Notes: a model not told the origin generated them from the sequence alone. Positions 11,065 through 23,379 are shown, counted from the stretch's first letter. The stretch: DNA of 64,000 nt from Pararge aegeria (GCF_905163445.1 NC_053195.1:424501-488500); one strand, 5' to 3'. Numbers and translations are program-made.

Positions 11065-11136
11065 GCGTTGGTGGTGTAATGGTCAGCATAGTTGCCTTCC
11101 AAGCAGTTGATCCGGGTTCGATTCCCGGCCAACGCA
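11065..11136 (+). tRNA. tRNA-Gly (anticodon TCC)
   Basis: Seventy-two bases form a cloverleaf. Acceptor GCGTTGG pairs with CCAACGC (11129-11135) with discriminator A11136. The anticodon loop CTTCCAA has TCC at 11098-11100, closed by GTTGC/GCAGT with wobble pairs. GTGGTGTAATGGTCAGCA supplies the D arm and A box, and GGTTCGATTCC the B box. It has no intron, and TTTT at 11140-11143 is the terminator. It stands alone, far from the other two tRNA genes. Confidence 0.95.
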
Positions 11137-14100
11137 CACTTTTGGTTTTTCTTTTTTTTTTTAGTACAATATTTTTTACTTTCGAATTATTCAGTCGAGT
11201 TATTTAGTCACCAATTATAACACACGCCTCCGCCGACATTTTTATTTAAAATAAGTTGTCCTATCTTTTTGCTGATTATAGGCTAATTTTATTTCATACA
11301 GCGTATTTTGTATGAATAATTTTTATCGGTTCAGTTGCTGTAGAGGTTATCTAACTGTACACATAAGCACATAATTATTGTAAAAAAAACGACATCTAAG
11401 TCCTATAGTATATATTATACGCAAAGATATATCTTTGCATATTATGTTATTAAATCAACGAACCCAATGAGTTTGCTAGTGACCATTTCTCTTAAGTTTC
11501 CCTAATACACTAATAGATGGCGCTAGAGGTATATTCACAGTAAAGTACGCCATTAGTTTCCATTCCATAAATTTTCCCTAAACCAATGTAATTCCTTCTA
11601 AATTAAACACTTCAAAATCAATTTCGGTCGACTGTTTGTGTTTACAGTCATCTTCGGAGGAAATGTTTCACGGAATTACACGTTTCCTCCTTCGCAGACT
11701 CCTCAATTTAATAATGTAAGCCCATTCATGTGTGTGAATAGGTAGGTATTGGGATTGCAAATTTATTGTGGATCTCTTAATAAATAGGCAAAGACAAAAT
11801 ACTTAATAACGTATACCTACCATTTTTGCTTGTGTTCATGAATAGACTTTTTTTTGTTATGTTTACTGTTTGTTAGCAGTGTATATTATTTTTAATATTG
11901 GGCCACTTGATAGGGGCTTTGTGTGAAAAAACTGACGGGTGTTACAGCTTACCCTGTGATTGGTGCTAATTGTAACACGCCTGGGGCAAATTAAAACTAG
12001 CCCCCCGCTCCCCTATCATACCTTTTTTCGACTACGAGGAGAAACCTCCCGAAGGCAAGATAACCGAATTCTTGGGGACGAAATCAGGTTATGTGAGATT
12101 CACGCCCAATATAACACACTCTGTGTCCGTCCTCAGCAAATATTGGGAGTCTCCGGTATCACCCGGTCTTCCGTATATTCCTGTTATTCTTGAAAACTAA
12201 GGCATTGATAATTAACTGAGTGTAGTACAGTGGAGCTATGGATGGAAAAAAAATTAAGTGAAAAGAATGTCACCATGCGTCTTGTTTCATTCCTGCCTCA
12301 GATTAGCCGAAATAACTTTGTGTCACCTTTTTACTATTCTCAGTAAGTCCGTAAAACTGTTACCAAATCTTAAACATGAACTTTGTGAAAGAAAACGTTT
12401 TCCTCCGCAAAGTCGATTTGTCTTTGACTTTTGTCCTTTCAAGACGCGGAGCCATGATGTCTCGGGGATTGCGACGACAAACAGAGATAGCACAAATGAG
12501 CTGAAAGGATATGGGTCGAGCCTCTACGCGGTACCTTGCGAACGCTTACTCTGTGACTTATCACTCCTTGCTTTGAGACAAATATATTCTGTCACTTATG
12601 ATACCTTGGTAACCTAGAAAAAATAGGTTGTTAAATACAGACTTCAAAACAAACCGAAGCTTGTTATTCCAATATGCATTTTTTATTTCTATTATTCATT
12701 TATGTGCACAGATTTTTGTGAGTATTTAAGACCGATTTTCTTCCATCTTTTTGCATTAAAATTATATTAACTTAGGTTGAGAAGGGTGAGTCTTCAATAA
12801 CAACAATAATCGTGACTTCATTAAACATATTCCACACTTCTATAAAATACACAAAAATACAAAACACACGAAAACTTAACTTTTAGACTTTAACTTTTCG
12901 TTAAAAAATACAGATCATATTTTGAAGTAGGTAGAACAAATGCCGCATGTAATTCGTATGGTTTAAAAACTTAGTTGGAGGAATCTCAATTGGTTTTATT
13001 TTACAAAATTATTTTGATCGAATTAGAATATTAACTTATAATTAACAACACAATACTTTGCATTGAATATAACAAGAGCTTATATAGAAGTAAATATTCA
13101 GGAAAATTGAAATAATAAAAGACAGAGACTGAGCCTTATGATGAAGGATAGCATTCTGGTTTTTTATTTCTCAGATTGATATTAGGTCAGTGTTCTTAGG
13201 TTATTTTACCATCCCTCGTTCTAAGGTATAATTTTGAAACATTTTCTATTTTAGTTTTTTTAATCTATTTATTTTTTATAGATTCTTCTAAAATTTATAT
13301 TCACAATAGAATCTAGTAGATTATATATAAAGCACCTGAGTTCATCGCGCTGTGATATAACAACTTCATGCGTAGGAATCATAAAATCACAGTTTCATAC
13401 ATTTTTGAGTAAGTACTCAATCCTGTAACATATTTCCTCACTGATATAATTATTACGTCATTAACGAACTTCATTTCCACGCTGAAGTAGGTAAATGTAG
13501 GGAAAAGTCCTTCCTTGCTCGAGCAAATTTAAAATCGAATTTTGCCTGGTGCATGATTTTTCGGCATAATAATAAATACGAAAAGCAAAAGCCATTCAAT
13601 TAATGATTGGAGTCCATACCATCGGCTCTCGACGAGGAAATACTTTTAATTGGATTGTCAATAAATCCTTCATGGAGTTCGTTGAGACAGCAAAATTTAT
13701 GAGCTCAAAAAGGCGGAAAGTTTTTCGGGTGGCTCGATGCTCACCTTTTGCTTGACATTAAGAGAACCGCGCGGTTACTTGCGTTTACGCGTTCGATAAT
13801 TTTAAAATTCTGCTAGAACATCGAGTCGTAGGTATGAAGAAAAATTTAAATGCTATATTCAATTTTACATAACTACAACAAGTTAAAACTAAGATAGTTT
13901 TGTTAATATTTAAAAACTAAAACAATAATAAAAAATCTGATTTAGCAAGGGTAAAAATAAATGCGTTCTCTCACTTCAAAATCCGCAACATTTATGAGAA
14001 GGCGCTGAGGTCTCAAGTCTACCAAAATTACTTCATAATCCCTTCCTTCCTTGCTAAGGTAAGCAAAAGGCGTTCTGTGCAAATTGTTCTATTGTCTTGA

Positions 14101-15289
14101 GGGCTGTAGTGCTGCCAGTATCTAAAACAAATATTTTTAATATATTATTATTTAGTTACCTTCTTATGATATTTTCTCGAAAGTTACAGAGAACACTGCC
14201 CCTGAGTTAGTGGTTCTATAAGGCGAGGTCCAGCAATTTTGACCTTACACAGTAGGTCGTGTAAGAGGACTCATCTGGCTGCGCTGTCTCAAAGGGCAGT
14301 TATAAAAATGCAATTATCTCATCGTAGATCTTCGAAATTTAAACGGGATCGAACTGACTGGCTTTCCCGTCTCCTTTTCACGGTCTGTTGTCTTCCGCAC
14401 TGAGCTTTTGTCCAGTAAACTGTCTTGACCTGACAGAAAGATGGCAGAAAACTGACGGACTGATTGAAAAAGTTTTAATTATAACACAGGCTATTTTATC
14501 CTATAAAAAGAAACGGTTCTCGCGGGATTTGTCAAAATCCATAATGAACGCAGACGATGTACGCGGGCAACAGCTAGTTGTTGATAATATTACAATAAAT
14601 GGGAAAGTGTGTTTGTTTGTCCTTACTTTATTTTTTCTTTATGCCTTAACGAAGCAGACAAACAACTTGATTTTTGACATACTGAGAACATACATGAAAT
14701 CGATTCAAAAGTCAAGAAGTGAGTGCTAAGCGACAGCACTAGTCGTTCCAGAGTAAGTCGCATTCGGACTCCGCGCTCTTTGAGAGTATAATTTGTTCGC
14801 GCAAACAGCTGAGACTGAGCTCGCGACAACTTTGTGCCTCCTTTGATATTTTAAACTGCCTGTCACGACGACTTTTCTTATACAACTTTTTAAGCGATAA
14901 AATCATAAAATTGAGCGCAAATCTCGGTGAAATTTCCGCTTTTGGAGCGACACTGGCGCCAGGTGTATTCAGGAAGAAAATTGTGATGCTTTAAAGCATA
15001 ATTTTCGGGCTGAACCTATTTATTTATTTAGTACCAAAAATTAAAAATTAACATAAAAAGGGGCTGGATGTGCACAAGGACAACTTGTCTCAAAGAGATT
15101 TCTTCCAGGAGCCCTCGAATGTGTACCTACGACTGCTACCTATTGTCTAGCCAAAAAACCCACTTTTGATGTAATATGACGATTTTATTAGTAAATATTC
15201 AAGTGGCATTTTTTTTGATTATTTTGAAGCTTCTATGAGTCGTCGAGTTCAACTTGTGTTCAAAAGTGTTTTACTTAAATTTGGATGAA
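11137..15289. other. Long non-coding stretch, few recognisable features
   Basis: An AGATGGCGCT motif is at 11515-11524. An open frame at 12258-12617 (+, 119 codons, GTG start, no ATG) has no domain signal. At about 14555-14610 the sequence GCGGGCAACAGCTAGTTG resembles the end of a widespread non-autonomous repeat and is followed by AAATGGGAAAGTGTGTTTGT, the start of another. Nothing else is supported. Confidence 0.4.
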
Positions 15290-15470
15290 ATTCTACTAAT
15301 ATTATACATGCCAAAGTTTGTATGGATGGATGGATTTTTGTTACTCTTTCGCGCAAAAACTAGTAAAGCAATTTAACTGAATCTTGGAATGGACATAGAT
15401 TATAGCCTGGATTAACAAATAGGCTGCTCTTTATCCCGGGATTGGATTTTCTCCATTTTATTCTACTATT
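15290..15470 (+). mobile_element. Dispersed non-autonomous repeat fragment
   Basis: TTCTACTAATATTATACATG, AAAGTTTGTATGGATGGATG, CTCTTTCGCGCAAAAACTAG and ATAGATTATAGCCTGGATTA form the start of a very common lepidopteran repeat. Its class is uncertain (Helitron- or MITE-like); it is non-coding. Confidence 0.5.
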
Positions 15471-16078
15471 AAATTTCACTTAATCATATCAAGAGGACAA
15501 CCAGTTAGTCAATAACAGGGCCAACATTTTTTTCGCTCAGAAAAACTTAATAGAATATTAATAGTTTAAGTTCATATTCATACAGGTTTCATAGTTCATA
15601 GTTCACATCATAATTATTCGAAACTGAAATATTCTTAGTAAAGAATATTGTATCAAGTTGATAGAGTATCAGGATTATTAGATTAGTCTACGCCCGCCTT
15701 TCGACATTATGCAGCCGCCGCTTACAAATCGGACCAACTATTCGGCTGAACGAAATTGTACTTAGGTACGTACATTTTCATTTTACCGTAGTGATTGTAT
15801 CCTCTTTGACCGTCTCAAATTATAGTGTCCAGTTTCAAATATTATAGTCTGAATTATACCAGGTGGCATTAGTCTAGTACAGACTTTAAATGTATCTATT
15901 TATTTTCATTTTTGTGGCAAATATACATACATAAGTTCAATGTAAAATGCCTAAAGATGCGAAGAATCTATATAGGTACTAATAGGTATTCTATTATGAA
16001 AATTAAGCTACATTTGTTATACTCCGCTAAAAGCAGGAGAATCTGTATAGTGTATTTTATAATTTCTTCAATCTTTAT

Positions 16079-16732
16079 CATCATCATCATATGAACCGAA
16101 AGACGTCCACTGCTGGACATAGGTCTTTTGTAGGATTTTAAAGTTCCACCGTTTTGTGCCGCTTGGATCCAGCGGCTGCCTGCGACGCGTAATGTCGTAT
16201 GTACAACTCGTTGGGGGTCGACCAACGCTGCGCTTACCAGTGCGGGGCTGCCATTCCAGCATCTTGGGACCCCAACGTCCATCCTCTCTGACGGCCGATT
16301 GGCGCAGTTTGCAGCGACCTTGCATTCTGAGCCGAAGGCCGTGGGTTCGATTCCCACAACTGGAAAATGTTTGTGTGATGAGCATGAATGTTTGCCAGTG
16401 TCTGGGTTTTTATATGTATATTCTAATTATTTATGTAATATATTATTCATAAAGATATTCATCAGTCATCTTATTACCCATAACACAAGCTACGCTTACT
16501 TTGGGGCTAGGTGGCGATGTGTGTATTGTCGTAGTATATTTATATTTATTTATTTTCTACGAACTATGTGCCCCGCCCATTGCCACTTCAGGTTCGCGAC
16601 TCGTTGAGCTATGTCGGTAACTTTGGTTCTTCTACGGATCTCCACATTTCTGATTTTATCACTCGTCTCCATCGCCCGCTGAGTGACTCTGAGCTTTCTT
16701 ATTAGGCCCATAGTTAGCGACCACGAGATAAC
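16079..16732 (-). mobile_element. RTE-type LINE 3' end, interrupted by SINE S
   Basis: On the minus strand the block encodes TKVTDIAQRVANLKWQWAGH then, after the SINE, GRWGPKMLEWQPRTGKRSVG and WNFKILQKTYVQQWTSFGSY, the carboxyl end typical of lepidopteran RTE endonuclease/reverse transcriptase ORFs. It ends in a GATGATGATGATG-type tail at 16079. It is 5'-truncated, frame-disrupted and inactive. It sits inside foldback copy 2. Confidence 0.7.
16285..16555 (+). mobile_element. SINE family S, full length, nested
   Basis: It begins TCTCTGACGGCCGATTGGCG and has GTGGGTTCGATTCCCACAAC, CAGTGTCTGGGTTTTTATAT and ACACAAGCTACGCTTACTTT. It splits the RTE reading frame between ...GHIVRR and REDGRWG, so it is the youngest layer of this nest. 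Confidence 0.85.
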
Positions 16733-16775
16733 CAATCCTTATACTCCAAACCGAACAGATCGTTGGCAATCCAAT

Positions 16776-18463
16776 AAATAGGTATTGTATGCATTTTATA
16801 CAAATAGCGTTCTATAGTGCTCGTACTATTCAACTTCACGAGTTACATCCGCCATACATTATCGCAAAAGCTTCAAAGCTCGAAAAACAAACAAAGAATA
16901 AATTAACACAAATGATAAAACATTTATAGTATAAAGAATATTCTAAAGCGTCACTTTGACTGCGCCTCAACATACCTATATATCTCAAAGCAGTGCACTA
17001 AAAGAAAATTACTGGCGTAGGTACTGAAACTTGAAGGCACTCCTGACTCAAGTTCCGCATCAGACGTTAGATATCAAAAAGTCTCTTTTCCGTCCCATCG
17101 GCATTTCCTCCCGCACAGGCCCACAGTGAAGTGACTTTCATTAGACAACAAGCTCGAAAACAAAAACGAGTGTACGCAACAATTCGCCCTAACTACTTCA
17201 AGTTGAACCCCACCCCCCCGGGCCCCGCCCGCCCCTCTCCCCGCTTAAAAGCCATTAACCGCGCCTTTGATCTGCACCGCGCCAGCTATGATTGCTTCGA
17301 CTGGCCACTTAAAACTATTGCCGTGGCGTGCCGTTCAAACTATGGTCTTTCGGTGAAGATTTTTTTTTTATTTTCCCCGGAACGGATTTCGGTATTTCTT
17401 AGTTTATTTTTGCAATCGTCGTTAATTTGATTTTGGGCGACGGCTGAATGGCAGGACCGGAAAATATTCGGGAAGTTTTTCATCGTTCTTATATTTTTTT
17501 TCGGTGATATGCTATTTACTTCTGGAGTTATGAATCAGAGAATTAAGACCGTTATAAATGTAATAAATATTGTTCATCTGACACCGTTAAGAAAAGCGTA
17601 ATATTAAAGCTGTCACTATGATCCTTCAAATCTAGGTACCTTTACGTATTCGTCGACAATTTCGAGTGCGTGTTCTCTCAACGATGACAGGTTGGAGCGG
17701 AAAATGAGCATTAGACATAATTTTCGTCTTGCTCATGTTCATTCGTATTCCCAACTGTTGATAAACTCTGCAGAGGACATTGAGCATAATAAAAAGGTCG
17801 AGGTACAATCGTTGTCAATAAATCAGCTTATTTTATCTATTGTAACGGTAGTTCGAACTAAATGCAACTTGTTTCAGCAAACGACTGGTTATATTTAGAG
17901 CTCCAATCACCCACTATTTGCAATTTTCAATCACGTAAGCTTTGCCAATCACAAATGGTCGTCCCCTGGACCTACATCAGGTTTAAGACTTTTATTATCA
18001 CAAATGGCTGCAAATAATCGAAAGATGTGTGGTCACACATAATAACTTGGACAGTACCAACAAATATTATAAGATAGGGTGAGCAACATGGACTGAAGGC
18101 GGAAAAGTATTCGCATTATGGACTTCGCCTTTTTCCGGACTAAAAAGTACTCAGGCTCATGACACTCTACAGCTCATAAACTATTTTTATGCCAAAAATA
18201 GTTTGAGCTGTAGAATGTCAATCCGTCAATCCGTTGCTTTGTTGCTGAGTGATTGAAGGACAAAACGTAAGCGTTAGCGTTTCTTCCTACAGGAACTGTA
18301 CATTTTCCGAGATAATGCCTCTAATATAGATAAAGCCTATGTCACTCTCAGGCCCATAAACTATCTCTATGCAAAAATCCACATCAATCCATTGCTCTGG
18401 TGCTGTGTTATAGATGGACAAACAAAAAGACTTTTGCATTTATAATATTAGTATGGAAGTATG
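16776..18463. other. Non-coding stretch with GC-rich patch 17090-17350
   Basis: The patch 17210-17340 (CCCGGGCCCCGCCCGCCCCT) lies in an open frame at 17131-17430 with no recognisable domain and ending in low-complexity TTT; I treat it as non-coding. A second open frame at 17692-17898 is also unsupported. Confidence 0.35.
18167..18213. repeat. Imperfect hairpin
   Basis: CTACAGCTC...AAACTATTTTT and AAAAATAGTTTGAGCTGTAG pair with a two-base bulge and a short loop. It lies within a degenerate dispersed repeat and has no assigned role. Confidence 0.6.
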
Positions 18464-18510
18464 GATCATGAAATTTCGCAAAGTAACTCCTGCTTCCATA
18501 ATGACTTTAA
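18464..18510 (-). mobile_element. Foldback element F, head fragment
   Basis: Reverse complement reads as the family head (AAGCAGGAGTTACTTTGCGA, AATTTCATGATCC). Only the first ~45 bases of the family are present. Confidence 0.5.
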
Positions 18511-18896
18511 TGTTGATTTGTAAGCGAACAAAAGTCTACACTCAAAAGTTTTGTTTTATATATGATATCGCTCATCAAGCCTGATTAACGAGTGTGGCCA
18601 TTAAACATTTTGCATCATTACCAGAAAATACATTACCAAGATCATTAAAACTGATTTGCAAATGAAAAGCTGCCAGTCAAATGCTATACTATCGCTAAAT
18701 ATGAGAGCTCATTGTTTTCCTTGCATCGAGTCGTGTTCAGCGAGCGCTATAACGAAGCCGTGCTATTGACGGATCCACTTGAAGGAAGATGCATGATTAT
18801 AATTAACTGCCGGCTTTGAGGAGTGCGGTGAGACGGGCGGGCGCACGGCGGGGCGACTGCAGAGTGCCCAGTGTGAGATATTCTATTTACGTTTAC

Positions 18897-18998
18897 TTAT
18901 TCGATCGCGTTAAAGTCAACTACGATTTATATAGTATCGACAGAGCGCCAAATACGGTTTCCCAATATTGTAACTAGATGGCGCTTTGATACCATATA
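18897..18998 (+). repeat. Short inverted repeat with AGCGCC/GGCGCT arms
   Basis: TATAGTATCGACAGAGCGCC and AGATGGCGCTTTGATACCAT are opposed arms around TACGGTTTCCC. A related left half is at 57330-57385 (TTATATGGTATCGAGAGAGC). This looks like a very short foldback/MITE-type repeat. Confidence 0.5.
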
Positions 18999-19121
18999 AC
19001 TTTCACGCGATAGTAGGTATAAATAAACTTGTAAAAACGAATTGTGGGTGTGGTTGTCACCACTCTGTATTGATCACGGCGTGACCGGCGTCAGCGTTAA
19101 GCTTAACTTTAATAAACATCA

Positions 19122-19293
19122 TGGAATTCCGCAAAGTAACGTCTGCATCTATCCAATAAGTCCTCACAAGGAAAACATGTCGTGCATGTAAATCCGCACT
19201 TGGCCAGAATGGTGGGCCTAAACCCTTCTCATTCCGAGAGGAGACCCATGCCCTGAAGTTGTCCGGTGTTGGTTTGATAATGATGGTGATGAT
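19122..19293. mobile_element. Foldback F head fragment (-) followed by SINE V fragment (+)
   Basis: 19122-19160 is the minus-strand F head (CATGGAATTCCGCAAAGTAA). 19187-19293 is a SINE V 3' half (CGCACTTGGCCAGAATGGTG, ACCCTTCTCATTCCGAGAGG) with its TGATGGTGATGAT tail. Confidence 0.6.
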
Positions 19294-20103
19294 CAGGCAT
19301 ACGCAAGCTGATTGGTCAATCCGGTCGTGCCCCGCCGCTGCCCGCTCCGCTTGTGAAAAGTCTCGGCATAAAAGTTTCAGATTTGACTCACACGGGGTAA
19401 TTAGCTAGAGACCTTTGTGATGCTCGTCTTTGATACCTCACTTTTATATCATTCATACTCTCACAGTTACTATTTTCAAAGTAACATTTTGTCATAGATG
19501 TGCCACTTGGATAATCTCGTCACAATGATTAAATAGCAGAATTTTTTTTCGTTTGAAAAATGGTGTTCAGGTTTCCGTACCCAAAGCGTCCCGACCCTAT
19601 TACTAAGACTCCGCTGTCCGTCCGTCATCAAGCTGCATGTCATCAGTGCGTCCACAGTCTTTGACCAGGGAACCATAAATAAGGAAGATGGCTTAAAATT
19701 GAAAAGTACTTCGCCTTTATGAGTTATACCAAAATTTTAGGGTAGGCAGTACAAAACCTGACAGATGATGTATTTCTGTTTCCACTATAATAACAAATAC
19801 TAAAAAAGAGAATAAAAATATAGCCGTTTTTTATAGATAATGGTACGGAATCCTTTGTGCGCGACTCCGACTCGCACTTTGCCGATTTTTTTAATATAGG
19901 AAGAAAAAAAAAATTTAAATAATGACTGTGTATAGTCAGTACATATTTGAAAATTTAATGTACGTTCATAAAAACATTTCTAAATTTAAGAAAAAATGTG
20001 ACTGTAATAATATTTAAACATTAGAAGTAAGAATAAACTTACAGTGCAATATACTAGGTTACATAAAATTCTTAATTCGTTTAAAGGAAATTGCATACAA
20101 TTC
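19294..20103. other. Non-coding stretch
   Basis: No recognised gene; a minus open frame 19476-19676 has no domain signal. About 19800-19890 is ordinary AT-rich sequence. Confidence 0.4.
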
Positions 20104-21146
20104 TACAATTCAAAAATTCAAAATTCAAAATTCAAAATACATTTATTTCAAGTAGGCCTAATACAAGCACTTTTGAAACGTCAAGTCTGTCCGTGTGTAG
20201 TGACTCTACCACCGGTTCGGAAGGCAGATTCTACCGAGAAGAAGCCGGCAAGAAACTCAGCAGTTGCTCTTTTCCAACATCAAAAATTTACATTTTATAT
20301 TTTAACATTCATTTTTCTATCTTGTGAGAGATGAAAGCGGAGCCGGATGCTTCCAAGCAACCTTGTCATTAAGAAACTCATCAATTGTATAATAACCTCG
20401 CTGTAATAAATGTGTTTTAACACATTCTTTAAACTTATGGATTGGTAGGTCCAAAATTACCTTAGGAATCATATTATAAAAGCGTATACTCAATCCCACA
20501 AATGACTTCTGCACCTTTCGCAGACGATATGCAGATGTCACTAATTTATGACCATTTCTTGTAAGTCGACTGTTTATATCCACTTTTTGTTTATAAAGAC
20601 TAATATGTTGTCTTACAAATACTATATTGTTATAAATGTATTGTGAGGCTACCGTAAGTATACCAATTTCTTTAAATTTTTCACGGAGGGATTCACGTGA
20701 TTTAAGTTTATATATTGACCGTACAGCTCTTTTCTGCAATATGAATATAGTTTCAATATCAGCAGCTTTGCCCCATAATAAGATCCCGTAAGACATCACA
20801 CTATGAAAGTACGCGAAGTAAACAAGTCTTGCTGTTTCTACGTCAGTAATCTGTCTAATTTTCCTGACGGCGTAGGCAGCCGAGCTTAGTTTACCTGCTA
20901 GTGTATCTATATGGGTACCCCACTGAAGCTTACAATCCAAGGTCATGCCCAGAAAAACTGTGGAATCTTCCATTTTTAGTGATTCTCCATTTATTATTAT
21001 ATTTTTATTAACTTTCTTTACATTTGGTAAAATAAATTCCACACACTTAGTTTTTTTTGCATTTAAAAGTAAATTATTGACAGTAAACCAGTGCGACACA
21101 TGCGACATAGCACGGCTTACATCGTCAGAGTTGTCTCTACCTCTAT
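20104..21146 (-). mobile_element. CR1/Jockey-type LINE, 5'-truncated copy A
   Basis: The minus-strand frame from about 21146 to the stop near 20317 encodes the end of the reverse transcriptase and the C-terminal region: MSHVSHWFTVNNLLLNAKKT, STVFLGMTLDCKLQWGTHID, RLVYFAYFHSVMSYGILLWG and KFKECVKTHLLQRGYYTIDE. The polymerase FADD motif and everything upstream are missing, as expected from aborted target-primed reverse transcription. The 3' UTR follows, ending in an (AATTTTG)n-type tail at 20104-20140. No frameshift is visible in the retained part, so the copy is young. It abuts LINE W copy 2 in opposite orientation. Confidence 0.85.
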
Positions 21147-21149
21147 ATA

Positions 21150-21540
21150 TATAAACTACTAATTGTGATCTTGGAGCTGTCTCTTAAAAAGTTCAAAGTT
21201 TGTATTAAACGTAAGCTTATAGAAAAGTCCTATTATAGTATAAAGGACTACGTAATCGATAAAAAAGCTCGGGTGTTAATTAATGCTCTAACCAGGTTGC
21301 TCTTCTAATAATTTTAAATGACATTGTGATGTGGTGATAACAAAAAAAAAAACACCCGGCTAAGTTTGTGTTGTGGGCTTCTTCTTAAACGAGGACGCGT
21401 TTGGAACCCTTGTAGCTTTCGTTTTAAGTTTACGAATGTGAATTATCGCCATCATACACTACCGTGTAATTCTTATGTACGCATCAAAAGTGCCACCTAT
21501 GGGCCTACTTGAATAAAGATATTTTTGACTTTTAGGTACC
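21150..21540 (+). mobile_element. LINE family W, copy 2, with C-terminal coding end
   Basis: From about 21159 to the TAA at 21306-21308 the frame reads VILELSLKKFKVCIKRKLIE then KSYYSIKDYVIDKKARVLIN, homologous in pattern to the last part of LINE A (VILDLPIHKFKECVKTHLLQ then RGYYTIDEFLNDK). The 3' UTR follows with ACACCCGGCTAAGTTTGTGT, GTTTTAAGTTTACGAATGTG and CCTACTTGAATAAAG. It defines W as a second CR1/Jockey-type LINE. This copy is heavily 5'-truncated. Confidence 0.75.
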
Positions 21541-21549
21541 TAGACTTTT

Positions 21550-21945
21550 ATAATCGTAATGTCGTGGTCATCATGGAGGGACATTGTTTGTGGCAGATAC
21601 TGTGGGATCATTCGCCACTTCTCGCAATTTGCAGATAGTCTGGTACACTCATGCAAGGCACCTCCCACTGCAGATTTGGTCTGATCGGTCTATCGCAAGG
21701 GTGACCTACTGCACGCTCTAGTGCCTTCTAACTAGCACTGCACGAGCTCAGTCAGTTCAGCTCTGAAGAAACAGCTCTGTAGAACTGCACTCAGTTCTAC
21801 AGAGCTGTTTTCTCTCCGGGAGACGTGTCCGAAGAATTTCAATATGCGGCTTGCACTAATGTTGAAAGACGTTGCTTTATATCGCCTTCTTGAAAAATGG
21901 AAATATCGACTGGAAATACGTTCCATACGTTTCCAACAGCACATC
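21550..21945 (-). mobile_element. LINE (endonuclease/RT type) C-terminal remnant
   Basis: The minus strand carries ISASRILKFFGHVSRREN and, past a palindromic insertion, TDQTKSAVGGALHECTRLSA with NCEKWRMIP and a HDDHD end. This is the conserved tail of a non-LTR ORF ('R-x-L-K-F-F-G-H' and 'W-x-D-Q-I-K-x...L-H-E-C-T-R-x-S-A-N-R-x-x-W'). The connecting segment is missing and replaced by a hairpin at 21769-21810. It is a dead fragment. Confidence 0.5.
21769..21810. repeat. Perfect 18-bp-stem hairpin
   Basis: AAACAGCTCTGTAGAACT and AGTTCTACAGAGCTGTTT are exact reverse complements around the six-base loop GCACTC. It lies in the middle of the LINE remnant. Confidence 0.85.
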
Positions 21946-22806
21946 GCTAAAGCATCAATTTTCCTCTACTCGACCTCTAGCAAAGTTCACGTCCACGTTT
22001 TATTATCTAGAAACTTTAAATACCAGTTTCAGTTTCTCATTACTCAGTAGGGGTCTGGTATTTATCAGAACTATCGCATGCCAGCAACTTCGTGAAATTC
22101 CGTGACATCCCGTGAGGTTAGGAATGTTCCTGCAATGCCTATGTTTGTCTCCCGAAAGCAATCTACCGGCAAAGCTAAAAGCAAATGAAAGTCGAAATAC
22201 GAAATTAATGGATTTAAGTTGTTTAATGAATTTCTTAAATTTATTTTAACTGTAGTAGATATGAATTAAAAAATGAAGGTCTATAATAGTAAATTTCATC
22301 CCTCTTTTACCCTCCTCTTTAACCGTCTTAGGAGCAGATAAAGAATTTATTTCTTCAGCTAAAATACTGAACGAATCTCCTTTTTATTTTTGCCCTTATT
22401 TCATTTTTATTTGGCTTCGAGCCTCCTTGTACGTAAACTCCAGGCCTTTCTGTCCTGGCTTGATGCTGAATGCTTTGACGTCCCTCCCCTACTGGATAAG
22501 TTGGAATATTTAGGACTTTTTCACTCACTAGCCTTCACTTCTTCTCATTATATGGCCGTACCGTCCATGCCTTGTAAATTCATCATGGCCAGTTAATTTA
22601 GGGTTTATTGGACCCGAGGCCACTGCTGCCTTTTCTAGCCGTTGCTAAGCTGGGTGTATGGATATACCGCCATCGATCGGTCGCCAGAGACTCGCGCGGA
22701 AAGTCGTGAGATCCAATGAACCCTAACGCCATGCAATTGATCCACTCTGGTCAAGAGTGCACGACTAAGAAGAACCATCGAAGAGTCTTTTTAGTTTTTC
22801 TGGCAC
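21946..22806. other. Non-coding stretch
   Basis: Open frames at 21872-22105 and 22390-22596 have no domain signal. 22600-22760 is GC-rich and may be an old element, unidentified. Confidence 0.35.
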
Positions 22807-22915
22807 GCATCGCCATCTAGCCCCAAAGTAAGCGTAGTAGTTGTGTTATGGGTACTTAGATGTCTGAAGAATATATTTATGAATAATGTACATAAATACT
22901 AAATATACATAATTT
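22807..22915 (-). mobile_element. SINE family S, 3' part
   Basis: The minus strand contains TACGCTTACTTTGGGGCTAG and ATGGCGATG with the preceding body; the tRNA-like head is absent. Confidence 0.7.
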
Positions 22916-23379
22916 CTAGGTTAGTTAGTTAGGTTCCAAGTAGGTTGCCTGTCAGTCATAAAGTTATAGGTGATCGATTATTAAAATTCTATTCATAGGC
23001 TAACACAATAATTACATGCGATTAAAGTCACGTGTGACAACTAGTTTCACAAAAAAACACCCTAATATTCGGGTAACATAATTCATTCGAAATAATGATA
23101 TCGCCGTATCTACACGGCTCCCGACACACAAAAAGGGGGACGACAGCTTCTTTGAATAATACTGATCCTGCGGACCACTGACTCGGAAACGATCCGGTAC
23201 AATGGCGTGAGACTTAAAAGACTTTGATGTATCGACATTTGCGTCTGTCTGCACAACCCCCACGAAATACCTATGAAAAATATTAAATAAAGAAATCCAT
23301 AAGTACTAATATCATAAAGCTATCCAAAATCATATAAGTGTTTTGTATCTAAGTATGTTATAATGCGCTGAGTTATAGG

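Larger units (their letters stand above)
15992..16775 (+). mobile_element. Foldback element F, copy 2, split by a LINE insertion
   Basis: The left part 15992-16078 (ATTATGAAAATTAAGCTACA, AAAGCAGGAGAATCTGTATA, AATTTCTTCAATCTTTAT) continues at 16733 with CAATCCTTATACTCCAAACC and AGATCGTTGGCAATCC. The ten-base CAATC(T/C)TTAT at 16069-16078 and 16733-16742 is the target duplication of the inserted block. Confidence 0.7.

Noticed and set aside
12258..12617. 119-codon open frame, plus strand
   Set aside because: It starts with GTG rather than ATG, has no recognisable domain, no clear splice signals and ordinary composition.
17131..17430. 99-codon frame over a GC-rich patch
   Set aside because: Proline-rich middle comes from a C-rich run and the end from T-rich low complexity; no domain or splice support.
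21732..21944. Host gene encoding a basic protein on the minus strand
   Set aside because: The FFGHVSRRE pattern and following TDQ/HECTRLSAN block identify it as a non-LTR retroelement tail.
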